DNA from: Deltaproteobacteria bacterium
GTDB lineage: Bacteria > Desulfobacterota > DSM-4660 > Desulfatiglandales > HGW-15
Direction: 5' to 3'
Length of the DNA: 17,848 nucleotides
NCBI GenBank assembly: GCA_020342025.1
Contig: CP070840.1
Coordinates: 660,448 to 678,295, forward strand
Position 1 is the first letter of the stretch; every line of letters begins with the position of its first letter. A program made the translations under genes and the position numbers. The notes under the pieces are model-generated. The model saw only the letters and a list, made by a program, of their open reading frames with translations. It was not told where the DNA came from and searched no databases. This document shows positions 1 through 7,470 of this stretch, piece after piece.

Positions 1-1
1 C

Positions 2-1342
2 CGCGTGGGTGAAGCCCTGGCTCTGGGGATCAATGTGGAACAGGGCGCAGGGTCTGTCATTCCCATTCAGGCCACGCGCATTCTCATTGGAGGGGATAAA
101 GAGGTTCGGCGACAAGGATACCTCAGCATGGTTCATGCCACAGGTAACATTCAAAAAATCATGGACGAAAGCCGCACGGTAGCCACCACAGGGATTCTAC
201 ACTGTGCGGAATCTCTTGGCATCGATCTCAGCCAAGTGGAATCCCCCATCCATCTTCATTTTATGGGGGCATCCACCCAGAAGGATGGCCCTTCGGCAGG
301 TGGTGCTATCGCCCTTGCCCTTGCCTCGGTGCTCTCCGGTCGGGCCATCCGAAGAGATGTGGCCATGACCGGTGAAATTGACACCCACGGAAGGATCAGA
401 AGTGTCGGCGGGCTGGATATAAAGCTGGAGACGGCTTGCGATGCGGGCTGTAGAACCATGATCATTCCAACAGAAAACCTGCAAGCTGATGGAGGCATGG
501 AAGGATTACCGGATGCCCTGAAAATGGAGCTCCAGATCCTCGGTTATGAAGAATGGAAAGGGAAGCACGATCCTTTTGATTATGAGCGCCATGTCCTTCA
601 GGTTGTGGCCGTAGACCATATCGTCCAGGCAGCGGACATTGCATTCATCAACCAGGAGGAAATAGATGAGCTTGAAAAAAGTCTCATTCCCCATGCACGC
701 TCGGTGGCAAAAGCATTAAGAGAGGCTCAAGAAGCCCCCAAATCGTCTTTTCGCCTCATGTATATGAAAGAACCCAAAGAACTCGACGTGGAAGGTCTTG
801 AAGACGCTTTCTGGGAACATTGTGGATGTATCTTTCTGCTGCGACCAGAATTAAGAAAGATGATTCTTGCCAAGTGTCCTGAATTGGAGACATTCAATCA
901 GTTTTGGGATTTTGATCCCCCCCGATCTAACCTCAACACCGTCATTGAAGCCATAGAAAGATCGTCTTCCTCAGAGTCAAAAGCTCCAGGCCGTATTTCT
1001 CTGGTAGCGCCTTTTTATTTTTTGATAGGGTCCGGTATTCGCCGAGAAGACTTCTCTCTAGGCTCGTCTTTTGAAGGCCTGAGGCTCTTTGCGAATAACT
1101 ACACTTTGCAAGGTGTGAAGATAAAGGGGTGCAAACCCACTCTAAATCGCGTATGTTGCCATATCGCTCAACTGGAAGCCGCAGAGGTGGACGCTTGTCC
1201 TTTTCTGGCCAAGCGTGATGGCATTTACACCGTAGATCTATCCTTCATTCCTGAGAAATACCGCTTAGACGTAAAGCATGCGGAGAAGATCCTAAATGGC
1301 GCCCTGATCCAGTGGTTGGCCGCTGTTGAGGGTCCTACCTAA
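2..1342 (+). CDS. Lon-family (S16) serine protease, C-terminal part, with a C-terminal extension
   Basis: The frame is open at the left edge, so this is the 3' part of a longer gene; the GTG at position 5 is internal. Numbering from that GTG, residues 1-215 form a Lon proteolytic domain. The nucleophile Ser97 sits in KDGPSAGG and the partner Lys140 in GGLDIK. They are 43 residues apart, the same spacing as Ser679 and Lys722 of E. coli Lon, so the Ser-Lys dyad is intact. The AAA+ ATPase part should lie upstream of the window. After the protease domain there is an additional segment of roughly 220 residues that I do not recognise. It contains several cysteines and ends in a predicted helical stretch. 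Ordinary bacterial Lon ends soon after the protease domain, so this is an atypical Lon-like protein. A BrxL- or LonB-like identity cannot be decided without the ATPase half. The protease call is firm and the subfamily is open. Confidence 0.88.
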   Translation, partial: RVGEALALGINVEQGAGSVIPIQATRILIGGDKEVRRQGYLSMVHATGNIQKIMDESRTVATTGILHCAESLGIDLSQVESPIHLHFMGASTQKDGPSAGGAIALALASVLSGRAIRRDVAMTGEIDTHGRIRSVGGLDIKLETACDAGCRTMIIPTENLQADGGMEGLPDALKMELQILGYEEWKGKHDPFDYERHVLQVVAVDHIVQAADIAFINQEEIDELEKSLIPHARSVAKALREAQEAPKSSFRLMYMKEPKELDVEGLEDAFWEHCGCIFLLRPELRKMILAKCPELETFNQFWDFDPPRSNLNTVIEAIERSSSSESKAPGRISLVAPFYFLIGSGIRREDFSLGSSFEGLRLFANNYTLQGVKIKGCKPTLNRVCCHIAQLEAAEVDACPFLAKRDGIYTVDLSFIPEKYRLDVKHAEKILNGALIQWLAAVEGPT

Positions 1343-1373
1343 AGCCTGAAACCGATCTCTAGTTGGACGGATG

Positions 1374-1452
1374 AGGCACAGGGCGCAAGGCCTCGGGCGT
1401 AGGAAGTAATGTATGGGAACTTTAATGTTTTCTGTCCTTGCGCCCTGAGCCT
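1374..1452. repeat. Inverted repeat downstream of the Lon-like gene
   Basis: Perfect 12-bp arms CAGGGCGCAAGG (1379-1390) and CCTTGCGCCCTG (1436-1447) enclose a 45-nt loop. The pairing extends outward to about 18 bp with two mismatches. No T-tract follows the right arm, so a classic intrinsic terminator is unlikely. It may be a dispersed palindromic element or an RNA-stabilising 3' structure of the upstream transcript. Confidence 0.6.
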
Positions 1453-1481
1453 TGCCCCTTGGCCATGACATTGCATCTTAG

Positions 1482-1511
1482 TTGACATCTAATTGTGTTT
1501 TTCGCTATAGA
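1482..1511 (+). promoter_or_regulatory. Sigma70-type promoter for the lipoprotein gene
   Basis: A perfect -35 box TTGACA (1482-1487) is followed after 18 nt by TATAGA (1506-1511, 4 of 6 matches to TATAAT). It would start transcription near 1518, about 55 nt before the downstream gene, which also has an AAGGAG ribosome site at 1556-1561. Confidence 0.6.
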
Positions 1512-1571
1512 TATCAGTCCCCGAACACGAAATCCATTTCGAATATTTAAGAGAAAAGGAGAAAATCAGCC

Positions 1572-2111
1572 GTGATGAAGAAAGTCATGTCTCTATGCGT
1601 GATTGTTGCGGCCACTTTTGCCCCTTGGAGTCCACTTGGATGCTCGTCTCAATTAACATTACAAAATGTTTCTGTCGAGCCCCCGCAGGGATGGCGTAAG
1701 GTAAGTAGCACTGAATACATCATGATAACGAGAGATGGGGCCTTTGCTCAATATATCCTCGTTCAGAAACGCCATGTGGATAAACCCTTCACGAATACAA
1801 AGAGGATGCTGAGGCGTGATATGCTTCCGCAGCAAGCTGCGGAGGTCATCGTGGACGAAATCAATTCTGATGCCCAAATTTTCGATCCGCAGGTCATTGA
1901 GCGCGTTCCGGCCAAAGTAAATGAATACGATGGTTTTCGAATTGTGTTCACATACAAAAGCAAGTATGGGACGAGGTATAAGACCATGTATTATGGGTTT
2001 TTGAAGGGAAGGTGGTTGTATAGTTTGCGCTACAGTGCCCTGGAATCGAAGTACTCTGAGGAAGACGTTCGAGCCTTTGAAAAAGTCATGGGTAGCTTGA
2101 AAATTGAATAG
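1572..2111 (+). CDS. Putative exported lipoprotein, possibly PsbP/Mog1-like fold
   Basis: This encodes a protein of 179 residues. It begins with a basic Met-Met-Lys-Lys and a hydrophobic segment to about residue 23, then a cysteine in the context PLGCSS. This resembles a lipobox but has Pro at -3, so lipid attachment is plausible and not certain. The mature part has a PPQGW start and an alternating strand/helix pattern. It ends in a helix with the sequence EEDVRAFEKVMGSLKIE, a layout seen in PsbP/Mog1-like small exported proteins; this fold guess is inference. Start: GTG 1572 or the adjacent ATG 1575; AAGGAG at 1556-1561 is 10 nt from the GTG and 13 from the ATG. The gene has its own promoter and ends 6 bp before a palindromic element. 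Function is unknown. Confidence 0.75.
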   Translation: MMKKVMSLCVIVAATFAPWSPLGCSSQLTLQNVSVEPPQGWRKVSSTEYIMITRDGAFAQYILVQKRHVDKPFTNTKRMLRRDMLPQQAAEVIVDEINSDAQIFDPQVIERVPAKVNEYDGFRIVFTYKSKYGTRYKTMYYGFLKGRWLYSLRYSALESKYSEEDVRAFEKVMGSLKIE

Positions 2112-2117
2112 TGAAAA

Positions 2118-2212
2118 GGGGGTCAGACGTTGACATTGGACAAAGGCTCCAGATCCGAAGCCATATCTTGTGACGACCAGGCCCAAAATGTCCAATGTCA
2201 AGGGCTGACCCC
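2118..2212. mobile_element. MITE/REPIN-like palindromic element, copy 1
   Basis: The left arm (2119-2142) and right arm (2189-2212) are 24-nt inverted repeats that differ at two or three bases. The right arm reads TGTCCAATGTCAAGGGCTGA followed by CCCC. The centre (2143-2188) matches the centre of the copy at 3914-4009 in part, sharing GGACAAAGGCTCC, ATCTTGT and CAGGCCCAAAATGTCC. The element carries no gene. Palindromes with GGGGTCAG ends of this kind are, from general knowledge, typical of non-autonomous elements moved by IS200-like/REP-associated (Y1) transposases. No such transposase is in this window. The element supplies the stop codon of the minus-strand gene that follows. Confidence 0.75.
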
Positions 2213-3400
2213 AATTGCAGGAATGGTAGTCATTGTAGCCAGTCGTCTTTTCAGATCAGCGGGGACTCCAGAATTGGCCTCGATAAAATGTAACTGAGGA
2301 ACTCCGTCAAAAAGCTGAAATGCCCGTCTAAGGGTTGGATCATCCCAAATGGTTTCTAGATTTTTTCTCAAGAGTGTCTCTGCTCCTACGGCCCGGCTCA
2401 CTCCACCTAGAAGTTTGACAACCCATCGGTTAGCCACATTAACGATGAACTGGCTGCTGTAAGGGTCCCGAAGACCTCTCTTATGTTCTTCTGGGACCAT
2501 CTTCCTGGATTGTAGAAGCCAGGCCAAGGATATCATGTCATGGGCAATGAGTGATTCGGAGGCAAAGATAAGCCCGGTCTTGGGTGCCACCACATACCCC
2601 TTGTCCGGACCAAAAGTGGCTTGAACTTTGTCTGCAACAGTCAGAGTGAGGCGTTGCTTTTCTCTCAGACTGGCCACGGTGTTGGCCTCTGCCGTCTTCT
2701 CATGAAATGTAGCAGCATCGTGATGATATTCTAATCGGCTATCTGTGCGCCAATACCCAACGGCCGCTTTCATCCCAAGAGTAGCGCCAGCCAGAGCGTG
2801 CCTACTGCAGCGGGGCAGCAGGACAACGTGATCTACTTCCCTTAGAATTTTAGGCATCATAATTCCGGATTTCCAACTGGATCCGGGGGCAGGACTATCT
2901 TCAAAAAATGCTGCCCAACCCTGTTCTTCAGGAAGATACAGTTCCGAACCGCCTTCCTCGGCCACCCGAGCTACTCCGCAGGACTGCATCAATTCCCTAG
3001 TGCTTCCCCGCATCTTATCAGGTGAGAGTTTGACGTGCTCGATCCCGGACATATCACTAACCACGATACGCTTGGCTCCCGTCTCTCTTAAAAGGGTTAT
3101 CATGGCTTTCAGCCCGGCTGGGCTGGTCGTGGCGGGATATGGATTGCCGGAATTGACAACAGGCTTTATCAGGACAGATTCCCCGCGAGAAAGCCAAGAA
3201 AAATCCGTTGCCGACTCAGCCGCTTCTCGAACTGCCGCTAAAAGTTCCCTCTCAGAGACGCCTTGTGTCACCCCGGCCAGACTCACCTTGACTTCAGGAC
3301 CGGAAACGAGGTCTTTTTCTGCAGCACGCACCAATTCATATGGCATAGCCGCAGCCACTAGAGTCAGGCTCATTGCTTCAAGAAATTTACGCCGGTTCAT
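2198..3400 (-). CDS. Tat-exported DUF362-domain protein
   Basis: This encodes a 400-residue protein read from ATG at 3400. The N-terminus MNRRKFLEAM followed by a hydrophobic stretch and Ala-rich cleavage region is a twin-arginine signal, so a folded protein is probably exported. The body fits the DUF362 family: a segment with VLIKPVVNSGNPYPATTSP near residue 85, then a GAKRIVVSDMSG motif, and a later DHVVLLP...H segment. The biochemical role of DUF362 is not established; some members carry 4Fe-4S motifs, but no CxxCxxC ferredoxin motif is visible here. An upstream TTG at 3415 would add five residues before the Tat motif, so ATG 3400 is preferred. The last residues (IGVSP) and the TGA stop are encoded by the palindromic element at 2118-2212, so the original C-terminus may have been replaced. 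Confidence 0.82.
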   Translation of the reverse strand: MNRRKFLEAMSLTLVAAAMPYELVRAAEKDLVSGPEVKVSLAGVTQGVSERELLAAVREAAESATDFSWLSRGESVLIKPVVNSGNPYPATTSPAGLKAMITLLRETGAKRIVVSDMSGIEHVKLSPDKMRGSTRELMQSCGVARVAEEGGSELYLPEEQGWAAFFEDSPAPGSSWKSGIMMPKILREVDHVVLLPRCSRHALAGATLGMKAAVGYWRTDSRLEYHHDAATFHEKTAEANTVASLREKQRLTLTVADKVQATFGPDKGYVVAPKTGLIFASESLIAHDMISLAWLLQSRKMVPEEHKRGLRDPYSSQFIVNVANRWVVKLLGGVSRAVGAETLLRKNLETIWDDPTLRRAFQLFDGVPQLHFIEANSGVPADLKRRLATMTTIPAIGVSP

Positions 3401-3562
3401 GCTGGTATAATACAAGAATGAGTAGGTGTCATGAATTTACTTCGGTCAGATTTACCTCAAGAAATCAGTAGGACCTCTTCCTTCTGTTTTCTATTAAGCA
3501 TTAACAGGCCTCGGTGCAACTGACCGGGGACAATAATTTCTGCTTTAGAACATGTAGAATGA

Positions 3563-3805
3563 TCGTCCAAGACTTTTCGCTATAAGGCGGAGGCCTATTA
3601 TGGCAAAGCCATTGAAGTGGCTAAAGAGATCGGCGCCAAAGGAACTGAGGGGCAGGCCTATCTAGATTTGGGATTCCTGCACAAGGCAAAGAAGAGACCC
3701 TCTCAAGCAAGGGAATACCTCATAGAGGCTATTCAACTTTTCGAGCAGTGCGAGGCAAATGGATACTTGAAGCAAGCGAAGGATGCTCTGGAATCTTTAT
3801 ATTAG
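3563..3805 (+). pseudogene. Remnant: C-terminal TPR segment of a larger protein
   Basis: An open frame of 80 codons runs from just after a TGA at 3560 to TAG at 3803. It contains about two tetratricopeptide-type helical pairs: YYGKAIEVAKEIGAKGTEGQ, then YLDLGFLHKAKK and AREYLIEAIQLFEQ. This sequence style is typical of the C-terminal ends of large TPR proteins, including those attached to class III adenylate cyclase domains in delta-proteobacteria. There is no ATG or ribosome site in frame before the repeat homology begins; the only possible start is the internal GTG at 3617 without a Shine-Dalgarno. The rest of the gene is absent upstream, where the DUF362 gene runs the other way. I therefore call it a decayed fragment left by a rearrangement. 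Confidence 0.65.
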
Positions 3806-3913
3806 ATGCATGCTTCCTGCGCCTTAATTCCATATCTTCTGTATGCCTAAAATAACTCACCACTCAATGCTTTTGCTATATAGTCTTTACCCAAAGCGTA
3901 CTGGGAAATGACA

Positions 3914-4009
3914 GGGGGTGAGCCCTTGACTTTGGACAAAGGCTCCAAGTCACGGAGCCAGATCTTGTAAATATCAGGCCCAAAATGTCCAATGTCAAGG
4001 GCTGACCCC
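3914..4009. mobile_element. MITE/REPIN-like palindromic element, copy 2
   Basis: This is the second copy of the element at 2118-2212, in the same orientation. The arms at 3915-3938 and 3986-4009 are inverted repeats with two mismatches, and the right arm is identical to that of copy 1, including the following AATTG. The centre has an inner hairpin, GGCTCC (3941-3946) with GGAGCC (3954-3959). The rest of the 3806-4255 gap shows no gene. The two copies bracket the DUF362 gene and the TPR remnant. Confidence 0.75.
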
Positions 4010-4255
4010 AATTGGTTATTTACAGATTGTAAGAAATGCTGACATCAATATCCCCTGCTTTTCTTCGTATGTCCCGTCATAGATTAAACATCTCATTTAA
4101 AATCAGATACTTAGCCACGCAGAGGACCTTCCTTCACTTGGCACACCCTTTGCTCTAAACAATAGACCGAAGAGTACTGAATCGCCAAAGGGCTCTCCGC
4201 AATAGTAGATGGATCGCGACAGAAAAAAAGAATAGTACAAATAATGGAGAATAGC

Positions 4256-4867
4256 ATGACTAGACAGAAAGCCACTAACGTATACTGGCACCAAGGAGCC
4301 ATTGTCCGGGCAGACCGAGAGCGTTTAAACGACCACCGCGGATTCACCATTTGGTTTACCGGCCTTTCGGCAGCAGGCAAATCCACGCTCGCCGTTGCCG
4401 CCGAGGAAGCACTGTATGAGCGAGGATACCATACATATATCCTCGATGGCGATAACGTTCGACATGGACTCAATAAGAACTTAGGCTTTTCCCCGGAAGA
4501 TCGTGAAGAAAATATTCGTCGAATAGGGGAAGTAGCAAAGCTCTTTCGTGATTGCGGAATCATAAATATGACCGCATTTATCTCTCCATATCGTAAAGAT
4601 CGCCAAGACGCTAGAGAGCTTGGGAGTGACGATGAATTTATCGAAGTATTTGTAGACTGTCCAATAGAGATATGCGAACAACGCGATCCCAAGGGCGCAT
4701 ACAAGAAAGCACGTGAAGGTATCATTAAAGATTTTACCGGAATTGGCGCTCCTTACGAGCCTCCAGAGAACCCAGAGATCCATTTACACACCGACAAAAT
4801 GTCAGTGGAGGAGTGCGTTCAGAGAATAATAGACTATCTTATAAAAAACAAATATATACCAAAGTGA
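4256..4867 (+). CDS. cysC: Adenylylsulfate (APS) kinase
   Basis: The enzyme phosphorylates adenosine 5'-phosphosulfate with ATP to give PAPS, the sulfate donor for sulfotransferases and for assimilatory reduction. From ATG 4256 the protein is 203 residues, the usual single-domain size. Visible motifs, numbered from the upstream ATG at 4244, are the P-loop GLSAAGKST (40-48), DGDNVRHGL (68-76), ENIRRIGEVA, FISPYRKDR (112-120, holding the serine of the phosphoenzyme motif) and the DPKGAYKKAR/FTGI region. ATG 4256 is chosen because GGAG at 4246-4249 lies 6 nt before it, whereas ATG 4244 has no ribosome site. No sulfate adenylyltransferase genes (cysD, cysN, sat) are adjacent, so the ATP sulfurylase step must be encoded elsewhere. 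In a likely sulfur-cycle organism this stand-alone kinase would suit PAPS supply for sulfation. Confidence 0.94.
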   Translation: MTRQKATNVYWHQGAIVRADRERLNDHRGFTIWFTGLSAAGKSTLAVAAEEALYERGYHTYILDGDNVRHGLNKNLGFSPEDREENIRRIGEVAKLFRDCGIINMTAFISPYRKDRQDARELGSDDEFIEVFVDCPIEICEQRDPKGAYKKAREGIIKDFTGIGAPYEPPENPEIHLHTDKMSVEECVQRIIDYLIKNKYIPK

Positions 4868-5099
4868 ACTGGTTTACATGAAGGATATCCTTTTGGAGGC
4901 TAGGCACAAGGACAAAGTCTTTATTCGCAAAGCCAAGTCTATGAATTTTCAATATTACGAATTGTAATCGCAATGAAATCCAAGGTTTCAAAAGCAAAGA
5001 CTTCGATAAGTAGCCTGCAATTTAAGGATTATTTGCGTAGTCTATAACCCGTATTTTTGATAGCTCACAAAAGGAAATCATAAGGCAGCGGGGGCAGGA

Positions 5100-5468
5100 A
5101 TGAAGCCATCAAAGATCAATTTCATGGAAAAGTTTTCAAAACTTCCAGATGGAGATTATTCTGTTCGAATTATCGCCAAAATGAACGATTATGAATTCAA
5201 GATCGTGAAGTTCAAGGGCGAGTTTATTTGGCATAGGCATCCTGATACGGATGAAACCTTCATCATCCTGGATGGCAAGATGATTATGCATTTCAGAGAG
5301 AAGTTGGTAGAAGTTAGTCGTGGAGAGATGATCGTCATTCCTAAGGGTGTGGAACATAAACCATCATCCAAACAGGGATACAAAGCACTTCTTATCGAGC
5401 CGGAGGATGTCTCCAACACTGGCGACGTGAAGAGCGAGGTGACGATAAACAAAATAGAATGGACATAG
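5100..5468 (+). CDS. Small single-domain cupin protein
   Basis: This encodes 122 residues forming one cupin barrel. Motif 1 has His45 and His47 in WHRHPDTDE with Glu52, and motif 2 has GEMIVIPKGVEHKP with His86. These four residues are the usual metal ligands and all are present, so a metal-binding beta-barrel is expected. Family members of this size and sequence are often annotated as mannose-6-phosphate-isomerase-like cupins, but substrate and reaction cannot be read from the sequence. The start at ATG 5100 is preceded by a G-rich stretch (GGGGGCAGGA) that is an imperfect ribosome site. The gene stands alone: 232 nt of non-coding AT-rich sequence separates it from cysC and nearly 300 nt from the next gene. 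Confidence 0.85.
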   Translation: MKPSKINFMEKFSKLPDGDYSVRIIAKMNDYEFKIVKFKGEFIWHRHPDTDETFIILDGKMIMHFREKLVEVSRGEMIVIPKGVEHKPSSKQGYKALLIEPEDVSNTGDVKSEVTINKIEWT

Positions 5469-5759
5469 GTGCCCATAACCTGCCGCCGCAAGGGTCTGCT
5501 CGTACATCGCCGTCCCGCAAATTTAGTTTTTTGAAACCAAGTATTTACTTGCCTATCTCCGCTATTGCTGCTAAGAGGGGATAGTCTAACCACCTGGGTT
5601 CTAGGTAAACTTTTCAGCCTTCCTGTCTGGTATTTCTTTCGTTCTTTCTCCACAGTGGATAAGCGTTTTTGTTCTTACCATTTGACCTTCTTACAGAGGC
5701 AAGTCAACAGCGAAACTTTTCAAATTGTACATACTGAGCCACTGAATGAAGGAGGAATT

Positions 5760-6059
5760 ATGGCGAATGTAAAAATTCTAGTGGAAGTTGACCACACATT
5801 GGCTGAGAGATTTAAAGACCTAGCCATGAAAGGCGCGTTCGGGGTCTCAGCAGCATCTTCCTCGTTCAACTTCAATCAGATAATGAATAGTTTGATCTAT
5901 AAAGCGATTGAACTGGGTGACAAAAAGCTCATGGAGGAGCAGAAGAAAACGGATCAAACGGTACGACAGAAAAAAGCTTCACCAGCCTTGAATGGAATCC
6001 AAACATTAAGATTCACCAGGGAGAGGCAGGTAATTCGACCTCTGGAGGTGATCGCTTAA
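5760..6059 (+). CDS. Small hypothetical protein, 99 residues
   Basis: The frame is open further upstream to 5565, but the start is set at ATG 5760 because AAGGAGG (5749-5755) lies four bases before it, one of the best ribosome sites in the window. The protein has an N-terminal strand-like VKILVEVD, a helix HTLAERFKDLAMKGAF, a Ser/Ala-rich turn, a second helix FNQIMNSLIYKAIELGDKKL and a basic, charged tail to residue 99. A short strand followed by two helices is compatible with a ribbon-helix-helix-like DNA-binding protein, but no diagnostic residues are clear and this is speculation. I do not recognise a family. A weak hairpin (AGAAC 6067-6071 with GTTCT 6079-6083) follows the stop. Confidence 0.6.
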   Translation: MANVKILVEVDHTLAERFKDLAMKGAFGVSAASSSFNFNQIMNSLIYKAIELGDKKLMEEQKKTDQTVRQKKASPALNGIQTLRFTRERQVIRPLEVIA

Positions 6060-6146
6060 AGAGATCAGAACGTTTTTTGTTCTCTCAACCACGTTTTTCC
6101 CTTCCATCAGTTAATCTCCTAGTGGGGATAAGGGTCCTTTCCTGGC

Positions 6147-6175
6147 TTGACACACAACCCTCATTTTTCTACTAT
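6147..6175 (+). promoter_or_regulatory. Sigma70-type promoter for the MFS gene
   Basis: Perfect -35 TTGACA (6147-6152), 17-nt spacer, -10 TACTAT (6170-6175, 4 of 6). Transcription would start near 6182, only about 5 nt before ATG 6187 but about 47 nt before TTG 6229, which supports the TTG start of the transporter. Confidence 0.55.
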
Positions 6176-6228
6176 CCGTTCGCCTGATGAAAACAAGCCG
6201 TTCGTCTTGGGTTGAAAGAGGTGAACCG

Positions 6229-7467
6229 TTGAATACTTCAAGCGCAACCTTGCTGCGAATCTTTGTTCCTTTTGCCATCGGATATTTTTTCTCATACCTG
6301 TACCGCGTGGTTAATGCCGTGATCGCACCCAATCTGGTGGCAGACCTCAGCCTGGGACCTGCAGACCTGGGCCTTCTCACATCCACCTATTTTCTCACTT
6401 TCGCCGCTTTCCAACTCCCCTTAGGGGTATTGCTCGATCGCTTTGGATCTAGAAAAACCGAGGCCTGCCTGCTGATCTTTGCCGCCCTTGGGGCCTTTGT
6501 TTTTGCAAGGGCAGAAAGCGCGTCGGGTCTGGTCGCTGGTCGGGCCCTCATCGGGTTCGGGGTCTCATCCTGTTTGATGGCTCCGTTTACGGCCTACGCA
6601 ATCTGGTTCGCCAAAGAACGATTGCCCCTCGTCAATGGTCTTCAAGTGGCCGTGGGGGGTCTTGGTGCGCTAACCGGTACAGCACCAGTGGAAGCCGCCC
6701 TTCAGATCACAGACTGGCGAGGGGTATTCAGCGTGCTGGCTGTGCTTACGCTGGCAGTGGCTGTAGCCATATTTTTTGTGGTACCGGACCGCAAGCCCGA
6801 GGGAGGGAGCGCGAACCTGAGAGATCAATTGGGCGGTATTGGCAGGGTCTATTCAAGTTTTGTTTTTTGGCGTATCGCACCCTGGGCGGTCATGACCCAG
6901 TCCACTTTTCTCGCCGTACAAACCCTATGGGCAGGGCCCTGGTTGCGGGACGTGGCCGGCCTGGATCGAACGGGCGTGGCCAATGGACTGCTGTTGATTG
7001 CAGCGGCGATGATTGCAGGCTTTGCCCTGTTGGGGGCATTGGCGGAGCGCCTGAGCAGGTTGGGGATAAAACCACTCCATGTGGCCGTATTTGGCATGAG
7101 CCTTTTCATGGTTGTGGAGGCACTGATTATCCTGGAGTGGACGGTTCTAACAAGGCCTCTTTGGATACTTTTTGGCTTCTTCGGGACAACGGGTATCATC
7201 ACGTATGCGATTCTGTCCCAGAGTTTTCCGGGGAATCTTGCGGGTAGGGTGAACACGGGCCTCAATGTGATGCTGTTTGTGACAGCGTTTGGCATGCAGT
7301 GGAGTATTGGTGAAGTGATTAACCTGTGGCCCATTTCTCCTGACGGGAATTACTCTCCCGTGGGATACAAGGCAGGCTTTGGTCTCATGCTTGCGCTGCA
7401 GGTAATCTCGGTGCTCTGGTTCATCATCGCGAGTCTCATGATGCGTAGGCAGGAAAAGAAAATCTGA
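6229..7467 (+). CDS. Major facilitator superfamily transporter
   Basis: This encodes an inner-membrane secondary transporter of 412 residues with about twelve hydrophobic segments. The loop between segments 2 and 3 carries the MFS motif A form PLGVLLDRFGSRKTEA, and a second-half counterpart is weaker. The start is set at TTG 6229: AGAGGTG at 6217-6223 lies 5 nt before it, while ATG 6187, in the same frame, has no ribosome site and would sit almost on the predicted transcription start. The first residues after the TTG lead directly into the first membrane helix. Substrate cannot be determined; the general pattern is that of anion or sugar-acid MFS porters, which is only a guess. The gene converges on the slp-like gene with 3 bp between their stops. 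Confidence 0.88.
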   Translation: MNTSSATLLRIFVPFAIGYFFSYLYRVVNAVIAPNLVADLSLGPADLGLLTSTYFLTFAAFQLPLGVLLDRFGSRKTEACLLIFAALGAFVFARAESASGLVAGRALIGFGVSSCLMAPFTAYAIWFAKERLPLVNGLQVAVGGLGALTGTAPVEAALQITDWRGVFSVLAVLTLAVAVAIFFVVPDRKPEGGSANLRDQLGGIGRVYSSFVFWRIAPWAVMTQSTFLAVQTLWAGPWLRDVAGLDRTGVANGLLLIAAAMIAGFALLGALAERLSRLGIKPLHVAVFGMSLFMVVEALIILEWTVLTRPLWILFGFFGTTGIITYAILSQSFPGNLAGRVNTGLNVMLFVTAFGMQWSIGEVINLWPISPDGNYSPVGYKAGFGLMLALQVISVLWFIIASLMMRRQEKKI

Positions 7468-7470
7468 TGG

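Noticed and set aside
1659..2201. 180-codon minus-strand frame opposite the lipoprotein gene
   Set aside because: The plus-strand gene has a promoter, ribosome site and signal sequence; the antisense frame has none of these.
4881..4892. AAGGATATCCTT palindrome after cysC as an intrinsic terminator
   Set aside because: The stem is only 4 bp with a 4-nt loop and is followed by only two further T residues.
5189..5653. 154-codon minus-strand frame over the cupin gene
   Set aside because: It overlaps the cupin, whose metal ligands are all conserved, and its own translation is low-complexity and unlike any family.
5565..5759. N-terminal extension of the 99-residue protein
   Set aside because: The upstream codons encode an unconvincing mixed sequence and no ribosome site, while AAGGAGG directly precedes ATG 5760.
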